From assembly GCF_900129905.1 (NCBI RefSeq), contig NZ_FQXG01000004.1:248001-312000 (forward strand): a stretch of 64,000 nucleotides of DNA. The letters are read 5' to 3'. This DNA is from Ferrimonas marina. Its GTDB lineage: Bacteria > Pseudomonadota > Gammaproteobacteria > Enterobacterales > Shewanellaceae. Positions 46,745 through 54,120 of the stretch are shown here, piece by piece. Both the position numbers and the translations under genes were made by a program. Numbering within the stretch: the stretch's first letter is position 1; every line of letters begins with the position of its first letter. The notes below the pieces were generated by a model, which did no database searches, was not told the origin of the DNA, and worked only from the letters and a program-made list of their open reading frames with translations.

Positions 46745-46808
46745 GAGCAGCGGATTGACTGATTCTGAAATAGCGCGCATCCCTGCCTCGCTGCCGGTCG
46801 AGGCACCA
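46745..46808 (+). pseudogene. tRNA-Phe remnant, 3' part
   Basis: Starts at AGAGCAGCGGATTGAC, so acceptor 5' strand and most of the D arm are missing. The anticodon arm reads GACTGATTCTGAAATAGCG in place of GAAAATCC, and the T arm is damaged (CCTGCCTCGCTGCCGG). It ends with the acceptor strand TCGAGGCACCA. Confidence 0.8.
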
Positions 46809-46831
46809 TTTCGGCATTGAGAAGTGCTGGA

Positions 46832-46918
46832 GCCTCGATAGCTCGGTAGGTAGAGCAGCGGATTGACTCTTTTAAAGATCAGCGCGTGTCCCTGGTTCGA
46901 TTCCGGGTCGAGGCACCA
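46832..46918 (+). pseudogene. tRNA-Phe-like copy with expanded anticodon arm
   Basis: 87 bases. Acceptor stem, T arm (CCTGG-TTCGATT-CCGGG) and CCA are intact. The D arm is altered (GCTCGGTAGGTAGAGC) and the anticodon arm is expanded by about ten bases (GCGGATTGACTCTTTTAAAGA, shown partly), destroying the GAA loop. It could still fold acceptor/T halves but not act as tRNA-Phe. Confidence 0.85.
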
Positions 46919-46982
46919 TCTTTAGAAACCCTGGTCTTTTGGCCGGGGTTTTCTTTTATCTGGCCATTGTCATTCGACACTG

Positions 46983-47067
46983 CAGGCTGGTAGCTCGTTG
47001 GCAGAGCAGCGGATTGACTGATTCTGAAATAGCGCGCATCCCTGCCTCGATGCCGGTCGAGGCACCA
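46983..47067 (+). pseudogene. tRNA-Phe remnant with replaced acceptor 5' strand
   Basis: GGCTGGTAGCTCGTTGGCAGAGC replaces the 5' half (first bases), the anticodon arm is of the GACTGATTCTGAAATAGCG type and the T arm is CCTGCCTCGATGCCGG. The 3' acceptor and CCA remain but have no matching 5' strand. Confidence 0.78.
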
Positions 47068-47091
47068 TTTTCGGCACTGAGAAGTGCTGGA

Positions 47092-47251
47092 GCCTCGATA
47101 GCTCGGTAGGTAGAGCAGCGGATTGACTCATTTAAAGATGAGCGCGTGTTCCTACCTCGATTGGGTACGCCCTCCCTGGCTTCCCCCCTGCGGGCCGTCG
47201 CAAGCGACGTCACTCCAGGCTCCTGCCTTCCGTTGCCGGGTCGAGGCACCA
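47092..47251 (+). pseudogene. tRNA-Phe copy split in the T arm by a 73-bp insert
   Basis: Complete acceptor 5' strand and D region (GCCTCGATAGCTCGG), an expanded anticodon arm that contains a CTCAT/ATGAG mini-hairpin, then T-arm start CCTACCTCGATT followed by the insert (47163-47235) and the T/acceptor 3' strand CCGGGTCGAGGCACCA. Confidence 0.85.
47163..47235 (+). repeat. T-arm insert, copy 1
   Basis: 73-bp element beginning GGGTACGCCCTCCC and ending CTTCCGTTG. It contains a perfect six-base hairpin CGTCGC-AA-GCGACG. Other copies lie at 47359-47431, 47555-47626 and 47750-47822, always at the same point of the tRNA-derived sequence. Copy 2 has loop CA rather than AA with the stem preserved. 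Confidence 0.9.
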
Positions 47252-47308
47252 TCTTAGAAACCCTGGTCTTCTGGCCGGGGTTTTCTTTTATCTGGCGGTA
47301 GCCACAGC

Positions 47309-47447
47309 AGAGCAGCGGATTGACTGATTCTGAAATAGCGCGCGTCCCTGGTTCGATGGGGTACGCCCTCCCTGGCTTCCCCCCTACGGGCCGTCGCCAG
47401 CGACGTCACTCCAGGCTCCTGCCTTCCGTTGCCGGGTCGAGGCACCA
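47309..47447 (+). pseudogene. tRNA-Phe remnant with T-arm insert, unit A
   Basis: 5' part missing (starts AGAGCAGCGGATTGAC). The T arm begins with the intact CCCTGGTTCGAT, is broken by the insert at 47359-47431, and resumes CCGGGTCGAGGCACCA. This copy shows the insertion point most clearly because the T-loop sequence is unmutated. Confidence 0.85.
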
Positions 47448-47505
47448 TCTTTAGAAACCCTGGTTTTTTGGCCGGGTTTTCTTTTTTCTGGCGGTAGTCC
47501 CAGCA

Positions 47506-47642
47506 GGGCAGCGGATTGACTGATTCTGAAATAGCGCGCGTCCCTACCTCGATTGGGTACGCCCTCCCTGGCTTCCCCCTGCGGGCCGTCGCAAGCGACG
47601 TCACTCTAGGCTCCTGCCTTTCGTTGCCGGGTCGAGGCACAA
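47506..47642 (+). pseudogene. tRNA-Phe remnant with T-arm insert, unit B
   Basis: Same layout as unit A, with T-loop start CTACCTCGATT and the acceptor ending mutated from CACCA to CACAA. The insert here (47555-47626) is one base shorter in its C-run. Confidence 0.83.
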
Positions 47643-47700
47643 TCTTAGAAACCCAGGTCTTTTGGCCGGGGTTTTCTTTTTTCTGGCGGTAGTCCCAGCA

Positions 47701-47838
47701 GGGCAGCGGATTGACTGATTCTGAAATAGCGCGCGTCCCTACCTCGATTGGGTACGCCCTCCCTGGCTTCCCCCCTGCGGGCCGTCGCAAGCGACGTCAC
47801 TCTAGGCTCCTGCCTTTCGTTGCCGGGTCGAGGCACAA
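47701..47838 (+). pseudogene. tRNA-Phe remnant with T-arm insert, unit C
   Basis: Almost identical to unit B including the CACAA end, so B and C come from a recent duplication. The insert is at 47750-47822. The last hairpin of the array follows at about 47845-47874. Confidence 0.83.
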
Positions 47839-47911
47839 TCTTAGAAACCCAGGTCTTTTGGCCGGGGTTTTATTTTCTCCACCTCCTTTCTACCCAGAGT
47901 CTCACCACCAA

Positions 47912-47941
47912 CAAAAAAGCCGGCCAAGGCCGACTTTTTGG
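47912..47941 (-). terminator. Terminator of the deacylase gene
   Basis: On the minus strand AAAAAGTCGGCC-TT-GGCCGGCTTTTTT forms a stem with one G-U pair and a six-T tail, a few bases after the deacylase stop. Confidence 0.85.
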
Positions 47942-47946
47942 AAGGT

Positions 47947-48447
47947 TCATAGCGAGGGGACCGCGAGGCAGACCAAGGGGCGCTGCCAGTGCTGAAACAG
48001 CGACCTAACTGCGTCGGCCGACAGCACCCAGGTGTGTTGATTGTCCAGTGGATGGCACTGAAGCCCCTCCCCGGTCCAAAGTGCTTCATCAATCCAACAC
48101 TCGACTTCCCGACTGGGGTCGTTGTTCAGCGCCAATAGGGAGACGTGGCCCGGTGCCACTGCCAGGAAACGGGACAAACGTTCGGCTGAGGCAAAGCCCA
48201 ATCGGGCCACCCCCTGTTGGCGGGACAGGGCCTTCAGATCAACCGCCTTGTCATGGCGGGTTATCAACAAGAAATGTCGCTTGCCATAGTTATCACGCAG
48301 AAACAGGCTCTTGGTGCGCTGACCGCTGCGCACCAGGGCCAGGCGATCCGCCTCCTGACAATCGTGCAGCGGCGGATGCTGGTAACGGGTGATCTCCAGC
48401 GACAACTGGCTAACCAGTGTCTCCAGGGAGTGAGACGGGCAATTCAA
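47947..48447 (-). CDS. Prolyl-tRNA deacylase (PrdX/ProX type YbaK domain)
   Basis: Free-standing editing protein that hydrolyses mischarged tRNA-Pro. From TTG 48447 it has 166 residues, the usual size, and GGAGAG lies seven bases upstream; the longer frame (to 48507) would overlap the antiporter gene. Motifs: RYQHPPLHDCQEADRL near 20, SGQRTKSLFLRDNYGKRHFLL near 41 with the conserved lysine, DLKALSRQQGVARLGFAS near 70, and ECWIDEAL near 115. Likely co-transcribed with the upstream antiporter. The proS in this window already has its own editing insert. Confidence 0.85.
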   Translation of the reverse strand: MNCPSHSLETLVSQLSLEITRYQHPPLHDCQEADRLALVRSGQRTKSLFLRDNYGKRHFLLITRHDKAVDLKALSRQQGVARLGFASAERLSRFLAVAPGHVSLLALNNDPSREVECWIDEALWTGEGLQCHPLDNQHTWVLSADAVRSLFQHWQRPLVCLAVPSL

Positions 48448-48476
48448 GAACAAACTCTCCGCTATCAGGGCTCGAG

Positions 48477-49466
48477 CTACACTGCCATAGCAGTGCCAAG
48501 TTGCCAAAGGTAGGCGACAAACAAAATCAGCAGCACCACCCCACCACGCCGATGCAGCACCAGGTTATTGCCCCCCGAGCTCTCTGCTGAGGGCGTGTTG
48601 GCCATCAGGAACATGGCCCCCATGGCGGCCGTCAGCAGGCCCATCGCCGGCAGGTCCCGCTGGATCACTTCCGCCGGCAGTTGCAGGCCATCCCCCAGCA
48701 GCGCGGGGAAGGCGATCACCCCCAGTAGATTGAAGATGTTGGAGCCAATCACCGTGGCAAAGGCGATATCGTGCATGCCACGACGCACCCCGGCCAGCGC
48801 CGCCGCCAGCTCAGGCAAACTGGTGCCAAAGGCGATCACCGTCAGGCCGATCACCAATTCGCTGATCCCCGCAGCCCGGGCCAGCTCTACGGCGCCCCAA
48901 ACCATCAACTGCGAGCTGGCCAACAACAGCGCCAGCATCAGCAGCGACTCCACCAGCGCCCGGCCCTTGGAGATGGAGAGAAACTCCAGCTCTTCCGGCT
49001 CGGCATCGCCGTTTTTCACCGAGCGCGCCAGGTAGCCGACATAGACCATCAACCCCAGCAGCAGCACCGCGCCATCCCAGCCGGCCAACTCCCCGTTGGC
49101 CATCAAGACTGCGCACAGGATCATCGCCGCCACCAGGATGGGGAACTCGCGACGGACAAAGCGACGATGCACCATCAATGGCGTCATCAAGGCACAGGCC
49201 CCCAATACAAGGCCAACATTGATGATATTGGAGCCGATGCCGTTACCCACCGACAGGCCCTCGGCACCATTGAGCGCGGCGACGGCGCTGACCAGCAGCT
49301 CCGGTGCCGAGGTACCAAAGGCCACCACCGTCATACCGATGAAAACCAGGGAGACATTGAAGTGACGAGCAAGGGTCGCGGCACTGGCGATCAGGCGATC
49401 AGCACTGAGTGACAGCACAACGAAACCGGCGAACAGTGCCAGTGCAGGGATAAGCAATGCGGACAT
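48477..49466 (-). CDS. yrbG: Calcium/sodium antiporter family protein (YrbG-like)
   Basis: Inner-membrane CaCA-family exchanger of 329 residues with ten predicted helices in two inverted halves. Each half has the alpha-repeat motif: VAFGTSAPELLVSAVAALNG near 47 with VGNGIGSNIINVGLVLGACAL, and IAFGTSLPELAAALAGVRRG near 208 with ATVIGSNIFNLLGVIAFPAL. ATG 49466 has AAGAAGG upstream; the longer upstream frame is not conserved. Ion specificity is inferred from family only. Confidence 0.92.
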   Translation of the reverse strand: MSALLIPALALFAGFVVLSLSADRLIASAATLARHFNVSLVFIGMTVVAFGTSAPELLVSAVAALNGAEGLSVGNGIGSNIINVGLVLGACALMTPLMVHRRFVRREFPILVAAMILCAVLMANGELAGWDGAVLLLGLMVYVGYLARSVKNGDAEPEELEFLSISKGRALVESLLMLALLLASSQLMVWGAVELARAAGISELVIGLTVIAFGTSLPELAAALAGVRRGMHDIAFATVIGSNIFNLLGVIAFPALLGDGLQLPAEVIQRDLPAMGLLTAAMGAMFLMANTPSAESSGGNNLVLHRRGGVVLLILFVAYLWQLGTAMAV

Positions 49467-49743
49467 AGAACCTTCTTCGGGCGAGGGCAAAACACACGAA
49501 TAACGCACACACTGGCCCTCGCTCAGTGCGACGTCATTCGAGTCTCGCCAGGCTGCACTGCAGCTGGATGCGCCACGGCCGAACGGCCAATGATGTTGAC
49601 GCAACCTCCCGCCTGTCGGCGCGGGACGGCTACTCCCCCAAATGGTGGCGCCATTATACCCATGCCGTTAGGGAACACAAACCCCTCTGGCGACCCGGTT
49701 TCCGGGCTGTTAGGTTAAAGGCTGACCACATGGAGATAGTGAT

Positions 49744-50373
49744 ATGACCACCCTGTATGGCTTTCCCGGAACCCGCTCCTTTCGCGTTGCCTGGGTATTG
49801 GAAGAGATAGGCATCGAATGGGACTACCAGCTGGTAGACCTGGCCCAGGGGGCGCATCAAAAGCCCCCCTTCCTTACCATGAACCCCCGCGCCAAGGTGC
49901 CCGCGCTGGAGGACAATGGCGTAAACCTGACCGAATCGGTGGCCATCTGTCTCTACCTGGCAGAGCGGTATGCCCCCACGCGTCTGCTGCCTCCACAGGC
50001 TACTGCGCAATCAGCGCGTCATCATCAGTGGATCAATCTGATCATCGGCGAAATAGAGCAGCCCCTTTGGCTGATCGGCAAGCACAAGTTTGCCCTACCC
50101 AGGGAGCGACGCATTGCCGACAACCTGGCCCATGGCCAGTGGGAGTTTGCCAAGATCCAGGATGAGCTGGCGTCGGACCTGCCGGAGCAAGGTTATCTGC
50201 TGGGTACCGACTCCCCCCTGGTCGCGGACCTGCTGTTAGCGCAGACTCTGCAGTGGGCCCACCATTTCAAGCTACCCCTGTCCGAACGGGCCGAGGCTTT
50301 TCGCCAGCGTTTGACCGCCCTGCCCAGCTACCAGCGCGCCCGACAGCGCGAAGAGTCTCTGCGAAACAATTGA
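49744..50373 (+). CDS. Glutathione S-transferase
   Basis: A 209-residue GST: N-terminal thioredoxin domain TLYGFPGTRSFRVAWVLEEIGIEWDY, the gamma-glutamyl/cis-Pro region MNPRAKVPALEDNGVNLTES (residues 41-60) with the ES motif, and a C-terminal helical domain from residue 85 (HHQWINLIIGEIEQPLWL). ATG has GGAGATAGTG upstream. It lies alone between the antiporter and csgD. Substrate unknown. Confidence 0.92.
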   Translation: MTTLYGFPGTRSFRVAWVLEEIGIEWDYQLVDLAQGAHQKPPFLTMNPRAKVPALEDNGVNLTESVAICLYLAERYAPTRLLPPQATAQSARHHQWINLIIGEIEQPLWLIGKHKFALPRERRIADNLAHGQWEFAKIQDELASDLPEQGYLLGTDSPLVADLLLAQTLQWAHHFKLPLSERAEAFRQRLTALPSYQRARQREESLRNN

Positions 50374-50430
50374 ACCCGAGACGAAAGAAACAAATAGAGC
50401 TTTAGTTCCATAAGTGATTGACACTCGGGG

Positions 50431-50470
50431 TATAATGATGTTCCTTAGAGCATCTGATGGGCCTAGGCCC
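50431..50470 (+). promoter_or_regulatory. csgD upstream region with -10 and palindrome
   Basis: TATAAT at 50431-50436 lies 75 bases before csgD and is followed by the perfect 12-bp palindrome GGGCCTAGGCCC (50459-50470) in the leader. No good -35 is at the right distance, which suggests an activator-dependent promoter. Confidence 0.5.
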
Positions 50471-50510
50471 CAATAGATATCGAAGTACTGGACGAACAAA
50501 GGGATTTTGT

Positions 50511-51152
50511 ATGGACAGTCTACAGCTCACACTCTGCTTCTGGCGCAGTGAGGATTCGCTTTCGCTGTTGCCGCAGCTTTGCAATGCCCAGGGCAACCTG
50601 GTTGAAAGCACTCAGTGCAACAAGGAACTGCGCCTGTTTGCCCGCCACTACCCCGATTCCCTGCTGCTGATTGATCATGAGCGCAACGCCGGCGAAGCCA
50701 AGCTGTTACCCCATTGGCTGCTGGAGCTGGCTGAACGCCACAAGGTGGCCATCTATAACACCCCGGAGTCCCATCGACTGGCCTCAACCCTGCTGACCAA
50801 CGGCTTCCAAGGGGTTATCCAGCAAAGTCAGCGACCGGAAACCCAGCTTCTGGCCATTCGTACCATGCACCAGGGCAGTCTCTGGTTCAGCCGGGAGGTG
50901 CTGGAACAGACCTGCGGCGAGTTGCTGATGGAGCGCAAGAACAACCTGGCCCACTGCAAAGCCAAAGATGCTCTCAACCAGCTGACTCAGCGCGAGCAAC
51001 TGGTCTACTCCTTTGTGGCGGCGGGGCTGAGCAACAAGGCGATCGCCAAGCAGCTGGGGATCAGCGAGTACACGGTCAAGGCGCACCTCTCCTCCGCTTA
51101 TCGCAAGACACAAACCCAATCCCGCGCCGAGTTGGTGGGTAAGCTGAGCTAG
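50511..51152 (+). CDS. csgD: LuxR-type regulator CsgD-like
   Basis: Transcription factor of 213 residues, close to the 216 of E. coli CsgD. The N-terminal receiver-like domain (about 1-130) lacks a clear phosphoacceptor pocket; the C-terminal LuxR helix-turn-helix is LTQREQLVYSFVAAGLSNKAI near 150 and QLGISEYTVKAHLSSAYRK near 172. ATG 50511 has AAGGGA seven bases upstream; the longer frame is not conserved. It converges with the curli operon, sharing a terminator with csgA, and is the expected activator of that operon. Confidence 0.88.
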   Translation: MDSLQLTLCFWRSEDSLSLLPQLCNAQGNLVESTQCNKELRLFARHYPDSLLLIDHERNAGEAKLLPHWLLELAERHKVAIYNTPESHRLASTLLTNGFQGVIQQSQRPETQLLAIRTMHQGSLWFSREVLEQTCGELLMERKNNLAHCKAKDALNQLTQREQLVYSFVAAGLSNKAIAKQLGISEYTVKAHLSSAYRKTQTQSRAELVGKLS

Positions 51153-51170
51153 CTCACTTTCTTCAGCACA

Positions 51171-51203
51171 AAAAAAGGCACCGCATTCGCGGTGCCTTTT
51201 TTC
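51171..51203. terminator. Bidirectional terminator between csgD and csgA
   Basis: Perfect stem AAAAAAGGCACCGC/GCGGTGCCTTTTTT with an ATTC loop, A-run on one side and T-run on the other, between convergent genes. Confidence 0.93.
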
Positions 51204-51213
51204 ATCAGAGCAA

Positions 51214-52377
51214 TCAGAACTGAGCAACGTTGATGCTGTTGCCGTTACCAACCTGGCTGAAGTTGGCGGTGTTGCCAAAGGAGGTCTGGCGGGCATGGAT
51301 GGAGTTCATGTCCCCTTCCTGGCGCAGCGTCATGCTGTTACCACCAGACTTCTGCTCACCGGTGATGCTGTTGCGATCGCCATTCTGGTAGAAGTCGATG
51401 CTGTTGCCGGTAGACGGGCCGGATTGAGTCGCGAAATCGACACTGTTGCGGTCACCCATCTGCTGAACCTTCGCCATCAGCTCGGTGGCACCGGACACCA
51501 GTTCAATCACGTTCAGATCGCCGCTTTGACGCAGGTCAGCCTTTGAGCCCATGGTGTTGCCATCAAAGGTTGCATTGATGCTGTTACGCTCACCATCCTG
51601 ACGAGAGGAGAAATCCACTGCCTGAGGCTCTGCCCAGCCATCGGCGCCCACATGGACAGACAAGGCAACGTTATTGCGCTCGCCATCTTGGCGCATCTTG
51701 ATCATGTTGTTGTCAGCATACAAATCAACGGACGCCATGTTGCGCTCACCGTACTGATCCACATCCACCATATTGGCATCGGATTCCATGGCGGTGTACT
51801 GGAAGCTGTTGCCCTCACCGTCTTGATAGACGTTGTACATGTTGCGGCCACCGTGGTTGCTGTCGATGTTCACGGAGTTGCCTTTGCCGCCACGCTCATT
51901 CCCCTTCTGGACGATGTCGGCCTTTTCATAGACGCCGTGGAACTCAGCAATGATGGTATGGCCATCGCCGCGGTTGCCACTGTCCTGACGGAAGTTCATC
52001 TCGTACCCAGGGCCCAGGTCCCGATCTTCGTTGTAGTTGAGCTCAACGCGGTTGTTGTCGCCCTTTTGCTCCATCTTGTAGATGCCAGCGCGGGTAGAGG
52101 TCGCGCTGTTGTAATCCAGGTCGCCAACCAGGATCTTGTTTTTGTCGCCAATCTGACGGTAGTCGATGGTGTTTTCACCACGCTTTACATCACCCGCTTC
52201 GATAACGTTGTTATCGCCTTCTTGGCGCATCTTGGCGTCGTTATCACCCCAAGAGCGATACTCTACAGAGTTCTTATCACCAACCTGTTTAATATCCAGG
52301 CTATCTGCAGCCTGAACCCCAAAACCTACGCTGGCCAATGCGGCAGCAACCAAGGTAATTCTGATTGAGTTTTTCAT
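51214..52377 (-). CDS. csgA: Long CsgA-like major curlin with many repeats
   Basis: Secreted amyloid fibre subunit, 387 residues from the third of three consecutive ATG codons (52377), which has GGAG at the best distance. Signal peptide ends ...VQAADS near residue 24. The mature part has about 13-14 curlin-type repeats with the Q-x-G-x-x-N core (IKQVGDKNSV, MRQEGDNNVI, YRQIGDKNKI, VQQMGDRNSV, LRQEGDMNSI, FSQVGNGNSI), against five in E. coli CsgA of 151 residues. Many repeats carry Asp/Glu/Arg gatekeeper residues. It ends NVAQF, like CsgA. Last gene of csgEFGBA. Confidence 0.9.
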   Translation of the reverse strand: MKNSIRITLVAAALASVGFGVQAADSLDIKQVGDKNSVEYRSWGDNDAKMRQEGDNNVIEAGDVKRGENTIDYRQIGDKNKILVGDLDYNSATSTRAGIYKMEQKGDNNRVELNYNEDRDLGPGYEMNFRQDSGNRGDGHTIIAEFHGVYEKADIVQKGNERGGKGNSVNIDSNHGGRNMYNVYQDGEGNSFQYTAMESDANMVDVDQYGERNMASVDLYADNNMIKMRQDGERNNVALSVHVGADGWAEPQAVDFSSRQDGERNSINATFDGNTMGSKADLRQSGDLNVIELVSGATELMAKVQQMGDRNSVDFATQSGPSTGNSIDFYQNGDRNSITGEQKSGGNSMTLRQEGDMNSIHARQTSFGNTANFSQVGNGNSINVAQF

Positions 52378-52397
52378 CATCATCTCCGTTTACCATT

Positions 52398-52925
52398 TCA
52401 GTAGTGATTAACTATGACGGTCCCGCCAGTAGTATGTTGATTAAAGGTATTTACCCTTACTCCATTGCCAGGGGCGTAGTCATTCTTAATAAAGACTCCC
52501 CCCTGTCCTTTCTGCTGAACACGATCGGACTTACCTTGGCCGAATTGGTTGTATTCAACGAGAAGATTATCGCCATCCTGCAGGATATTAAGGTCATTCT
52601 CATTACCCTCCTGCCTGATGTACACCTCATTATTCTTTCCCTTTTGATTGACGAAGGACTGATTCTTATTACCAATCTGAGCAACGTCAGCCAGGTTTCT
52701 CCAGCCTGTTTGGGTTAAGGCAATGGCATTTCCTTTTCCCCCGGCTTGCAGCAAGATAGCTTGGTTGTGATTACCAACCTGATTAACTTGCACCAAGTTT
52801 TCTCTGTCCTCTGCCAACATCTGATTCATCGAGGGCTGCTCAAGCAGAAGCTGTAAAGGCAATGACAGTTCGGATGCGGCAATCGACGCACTGCCAAACA
52901 GAAGGACAATGGCTAGCTTTTTCAT
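52398..52925 (-). CDS. csgB: CsgB-like minor curlin / nucleator
   Basis: Curlin-repeat protein of 175 residues from ATG 52925 (TTGAGG upstream), near the E. coli CsgB size. Signal sequence MKKLAIVLLFGSASIAAS, then a non-repeat lead with LLLEQPSMNQM, and about five repeats (VNQVGNHNQAI, LTQTGWRNLA, VAQIGNKNQSF, VNQKGKNNEVY, IRQEGNENDLN). It would anchor and nucleate CsgA fibres at the surface. It lies 20 bp before csgA. Base composition here is visibly more AT-rich than the surrounding genome. Confidence 0.9.
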   Translation of the reverse strand: MKKLAIVLLFGSASIAASELSLPLQLLLEQPSMNQMLAEDRENLVQVNQVGNHNQAILLQAGGKGNAIALTQTGWRNLADVAQIGNKNQSFVNQKGKNNEVYIRQEGNENDLNILQDGDNLLVEYNQFGQGKSDRVQQKGQGGVFIKNDYAPGNGVRVNTFNQHTTGGTVIVNHY

Positions 52926-52961
52926 AGTGACCTCAATGTCAAAACGACGTCCCAAAATCTC

Positions 52962-53720
52962 TTAAGTGGCTGACCAGTAACCCTGCTCAATTCCACGTTC
53001 TATCAGTTCAATCACTGCAGACTCCATCGCCTGCTTGACACAGATCTGCACCGGCTCGTTGGTGCTGTAGCCACCTTCAGCCTCCGCCAGTCGGTTCAGG
53101 CTGACGTAACGGAAGAACCCAACCCGGACCTCCTGCGAGAAGATCTGTTTGGTAGAAGACACCGACAGCAGTACCTTGCCGGTAACCACATCCACCGCCC
53201 GAAGATACAGGGTGACCTGATCCTTTCGGTACAGCTCGGAGGCACCGATACCGTAATACTCCATGCCAATACCGCCGGTCTGGGTGTTGGTGTCATAGGA
53301 GATGATCCCCCCCTCGAACAACAACCTGGCGTCGGAAAGTGGCGCAATCTGACCGCCGTCCTCCATCCGCTGACGGATGATCTTGCGTTCGGTCAGCAGA
53401 TTCTGCAGACCTTCCCGCTCCACCGGGTCAAACCAGTGGGAGTCGACCAGTGTTTGCACCAGCATCGAGGTCGCCCCCTGGGTCACCGCGGTAGAGAATG
53501 AACTCACGTTGGCCTGTGGCTTGTACTGTCCGGTTTGGTCACGAAAGGCGTAGACCGCCACCGGGATCTTATATTTGGGTGTCGGTGCCTGTTGCAGCGC
53601 CACCAGCTCCTGACTGACCGGATCGATCTCCGCCGGCTCAACAAAGAGTTCGGGCTTGGAGAAGGCCGCACAGCCGTTTAATAACAACGCCCCAAGGCTG
53701 ATCAATATTGTCTTTTTCAT
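52962..53720 (-). CDS. csgG: Curli secretion channel CsgG
   Basis: Outer-membrane lipoprotein that forms the nonameric curli export pore. The 252-residue protein starts MKKTILISLGALLLNGC with lipobox LNGC (Cys17). Characteristic segments are VAVYAFRDQTGQYKPQANVS near 54, AVTQGATSMLVQTLVDSHWF near 77, REGLQNLLTERKIIRQR near 101, and GGIGMEYYGIGASELYRKDQ near 148. The start codon shares one base with the csgF stop (TAATG). Confidence 0.97.
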   Translation of the reverse strand: MKKTILISLGALLLNGCAAFSKPELFVEPAEIDPVSQELVALQQAPTPKYKIPVAVYAFRDQTGQYKPQANVSSFSTAVTQGATSMLVQTLVDSHWFDPVEREGLQNLLTERKIIRQRMEDGGQIAPLSDARLLFEGGIISYDTNTQTGGIGMEYYGIGASELYRKDQVTLYLRAVDVVTGKVLLSVSSTKQIFSQEVRVGFFRYVSLNRLAEAEGGYSTNEPVQICVKQAMESAVIELIERGIEQGYWSAT

Positions 53721-54106
53721 TAGAACGGTACTTTTGGCATAATAATTTCTGTCACTTCACCGGTCGCAATATCGGTAATAATGACCTTAATTTCATTCGG
53801 GTTGTCATCCACCACCTCGACAATATGATTGCCGGTGTTATAGGTTCCCGAGGTAAACTCGCCATTGGAGATGCTGCTGGTCAGACTGTACAGCAGGTTA
53901 CGTTCTAATGATTCCTGGAACTTTTCAGTAAAGGTTTGCTCAGTATATTCTTTGGTATGGTCATTCTGAGACTGAGCCTTACCCAATAAAAAGTTGCCAT
54001 TGAGTGGATTGCCACCAAAGCTTGGATTAATCGGCTCATAGGTTAATTGCGTTGCCGATACCGGCAACGCAATAAATCCAGCCAATAACAATATTCCCTT
54101 ATTCAT
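53720..54106 (-). CDS. csgF: Curli assembly factor CsgF
   Basis: Exported accessory protein that couples CsgG to CsgB at the cell surface. From ATG 54106 (GAGGGAATAATA upstream) it has 128 residues: signal peptide ending PVSATQ, then the CsgF signature LTYEPINPSFGGNPLNGNFLL near 21 with the NPSFGG core that binds the pore. Chained to csgG by a one-base overlap. AT-rich compared with flanking genes. Confidence 0.95.
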   Translation of the reverse strand: MNKGILLLAGFIALPVSATQLTYEPINPSFGGNPLNGNFLLGKAQSQNDHTKEYTEQTFTEKFQESLERNLLYSLTSSISNGEFTSGTYNTGNHIVEVVDDNPNEIKVIITDIATGEVTEIIMPKVPF

Positions 54107-54120
54107 TATTATTCCCTCGA

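Larger units (their letters stand above)
46682..47880 (+). repeat. Array of tRNA-Phe-derived repeats
   Basis: Seven or so degenerate tRNA-Phe copies alternate with a repeated spacer containing a terminator-like hairpin (AACCCTGGTC-TTTT-GGCCGGGGTT plus TTTTCTTTT, at about 46924, 47258, 47455, 47648 and 47845). The last three units are about 195 bp each and nearly identical (47309, 47506, 47701). All share AGCGGATTGACT in the anticodon arm and GCCGGTCGAGGCACCA or GGGTCGAGGCACCA at the 3' end. No protein gene is credible here; open frames on the minus strand simply translate the repeats. Confidence 0.88.

Noticed and set aside
47254..47790. A 178-residue minus-strand open frame with internal repeats
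   Set aside because: It only translates the tRNA-Phe-derived repeats; it has no ribosome site and its repeats follow the DNA units, not a protein logic.
46682..47880. CRISPR or integron attC array
   Set aside because: The repeats are tRNA-derived and about 195 bp, spacers are also repeated, and there is no integrase or cassette gene.
46155..47880. Prophage or genomic island attached to the tRNA genes
   Set aside because: T-arm disruptions suggested integration, but no integrase, phage gene or island border is seen within several kilobases on either side.
50418..50436. TTGACA and TATAAT as a csgD promoter pair
   Set aside because: They are only seven bases apart, so they cannot be the -35 and -10 of one promoter; only the TATAAT is kept as a possible -10.
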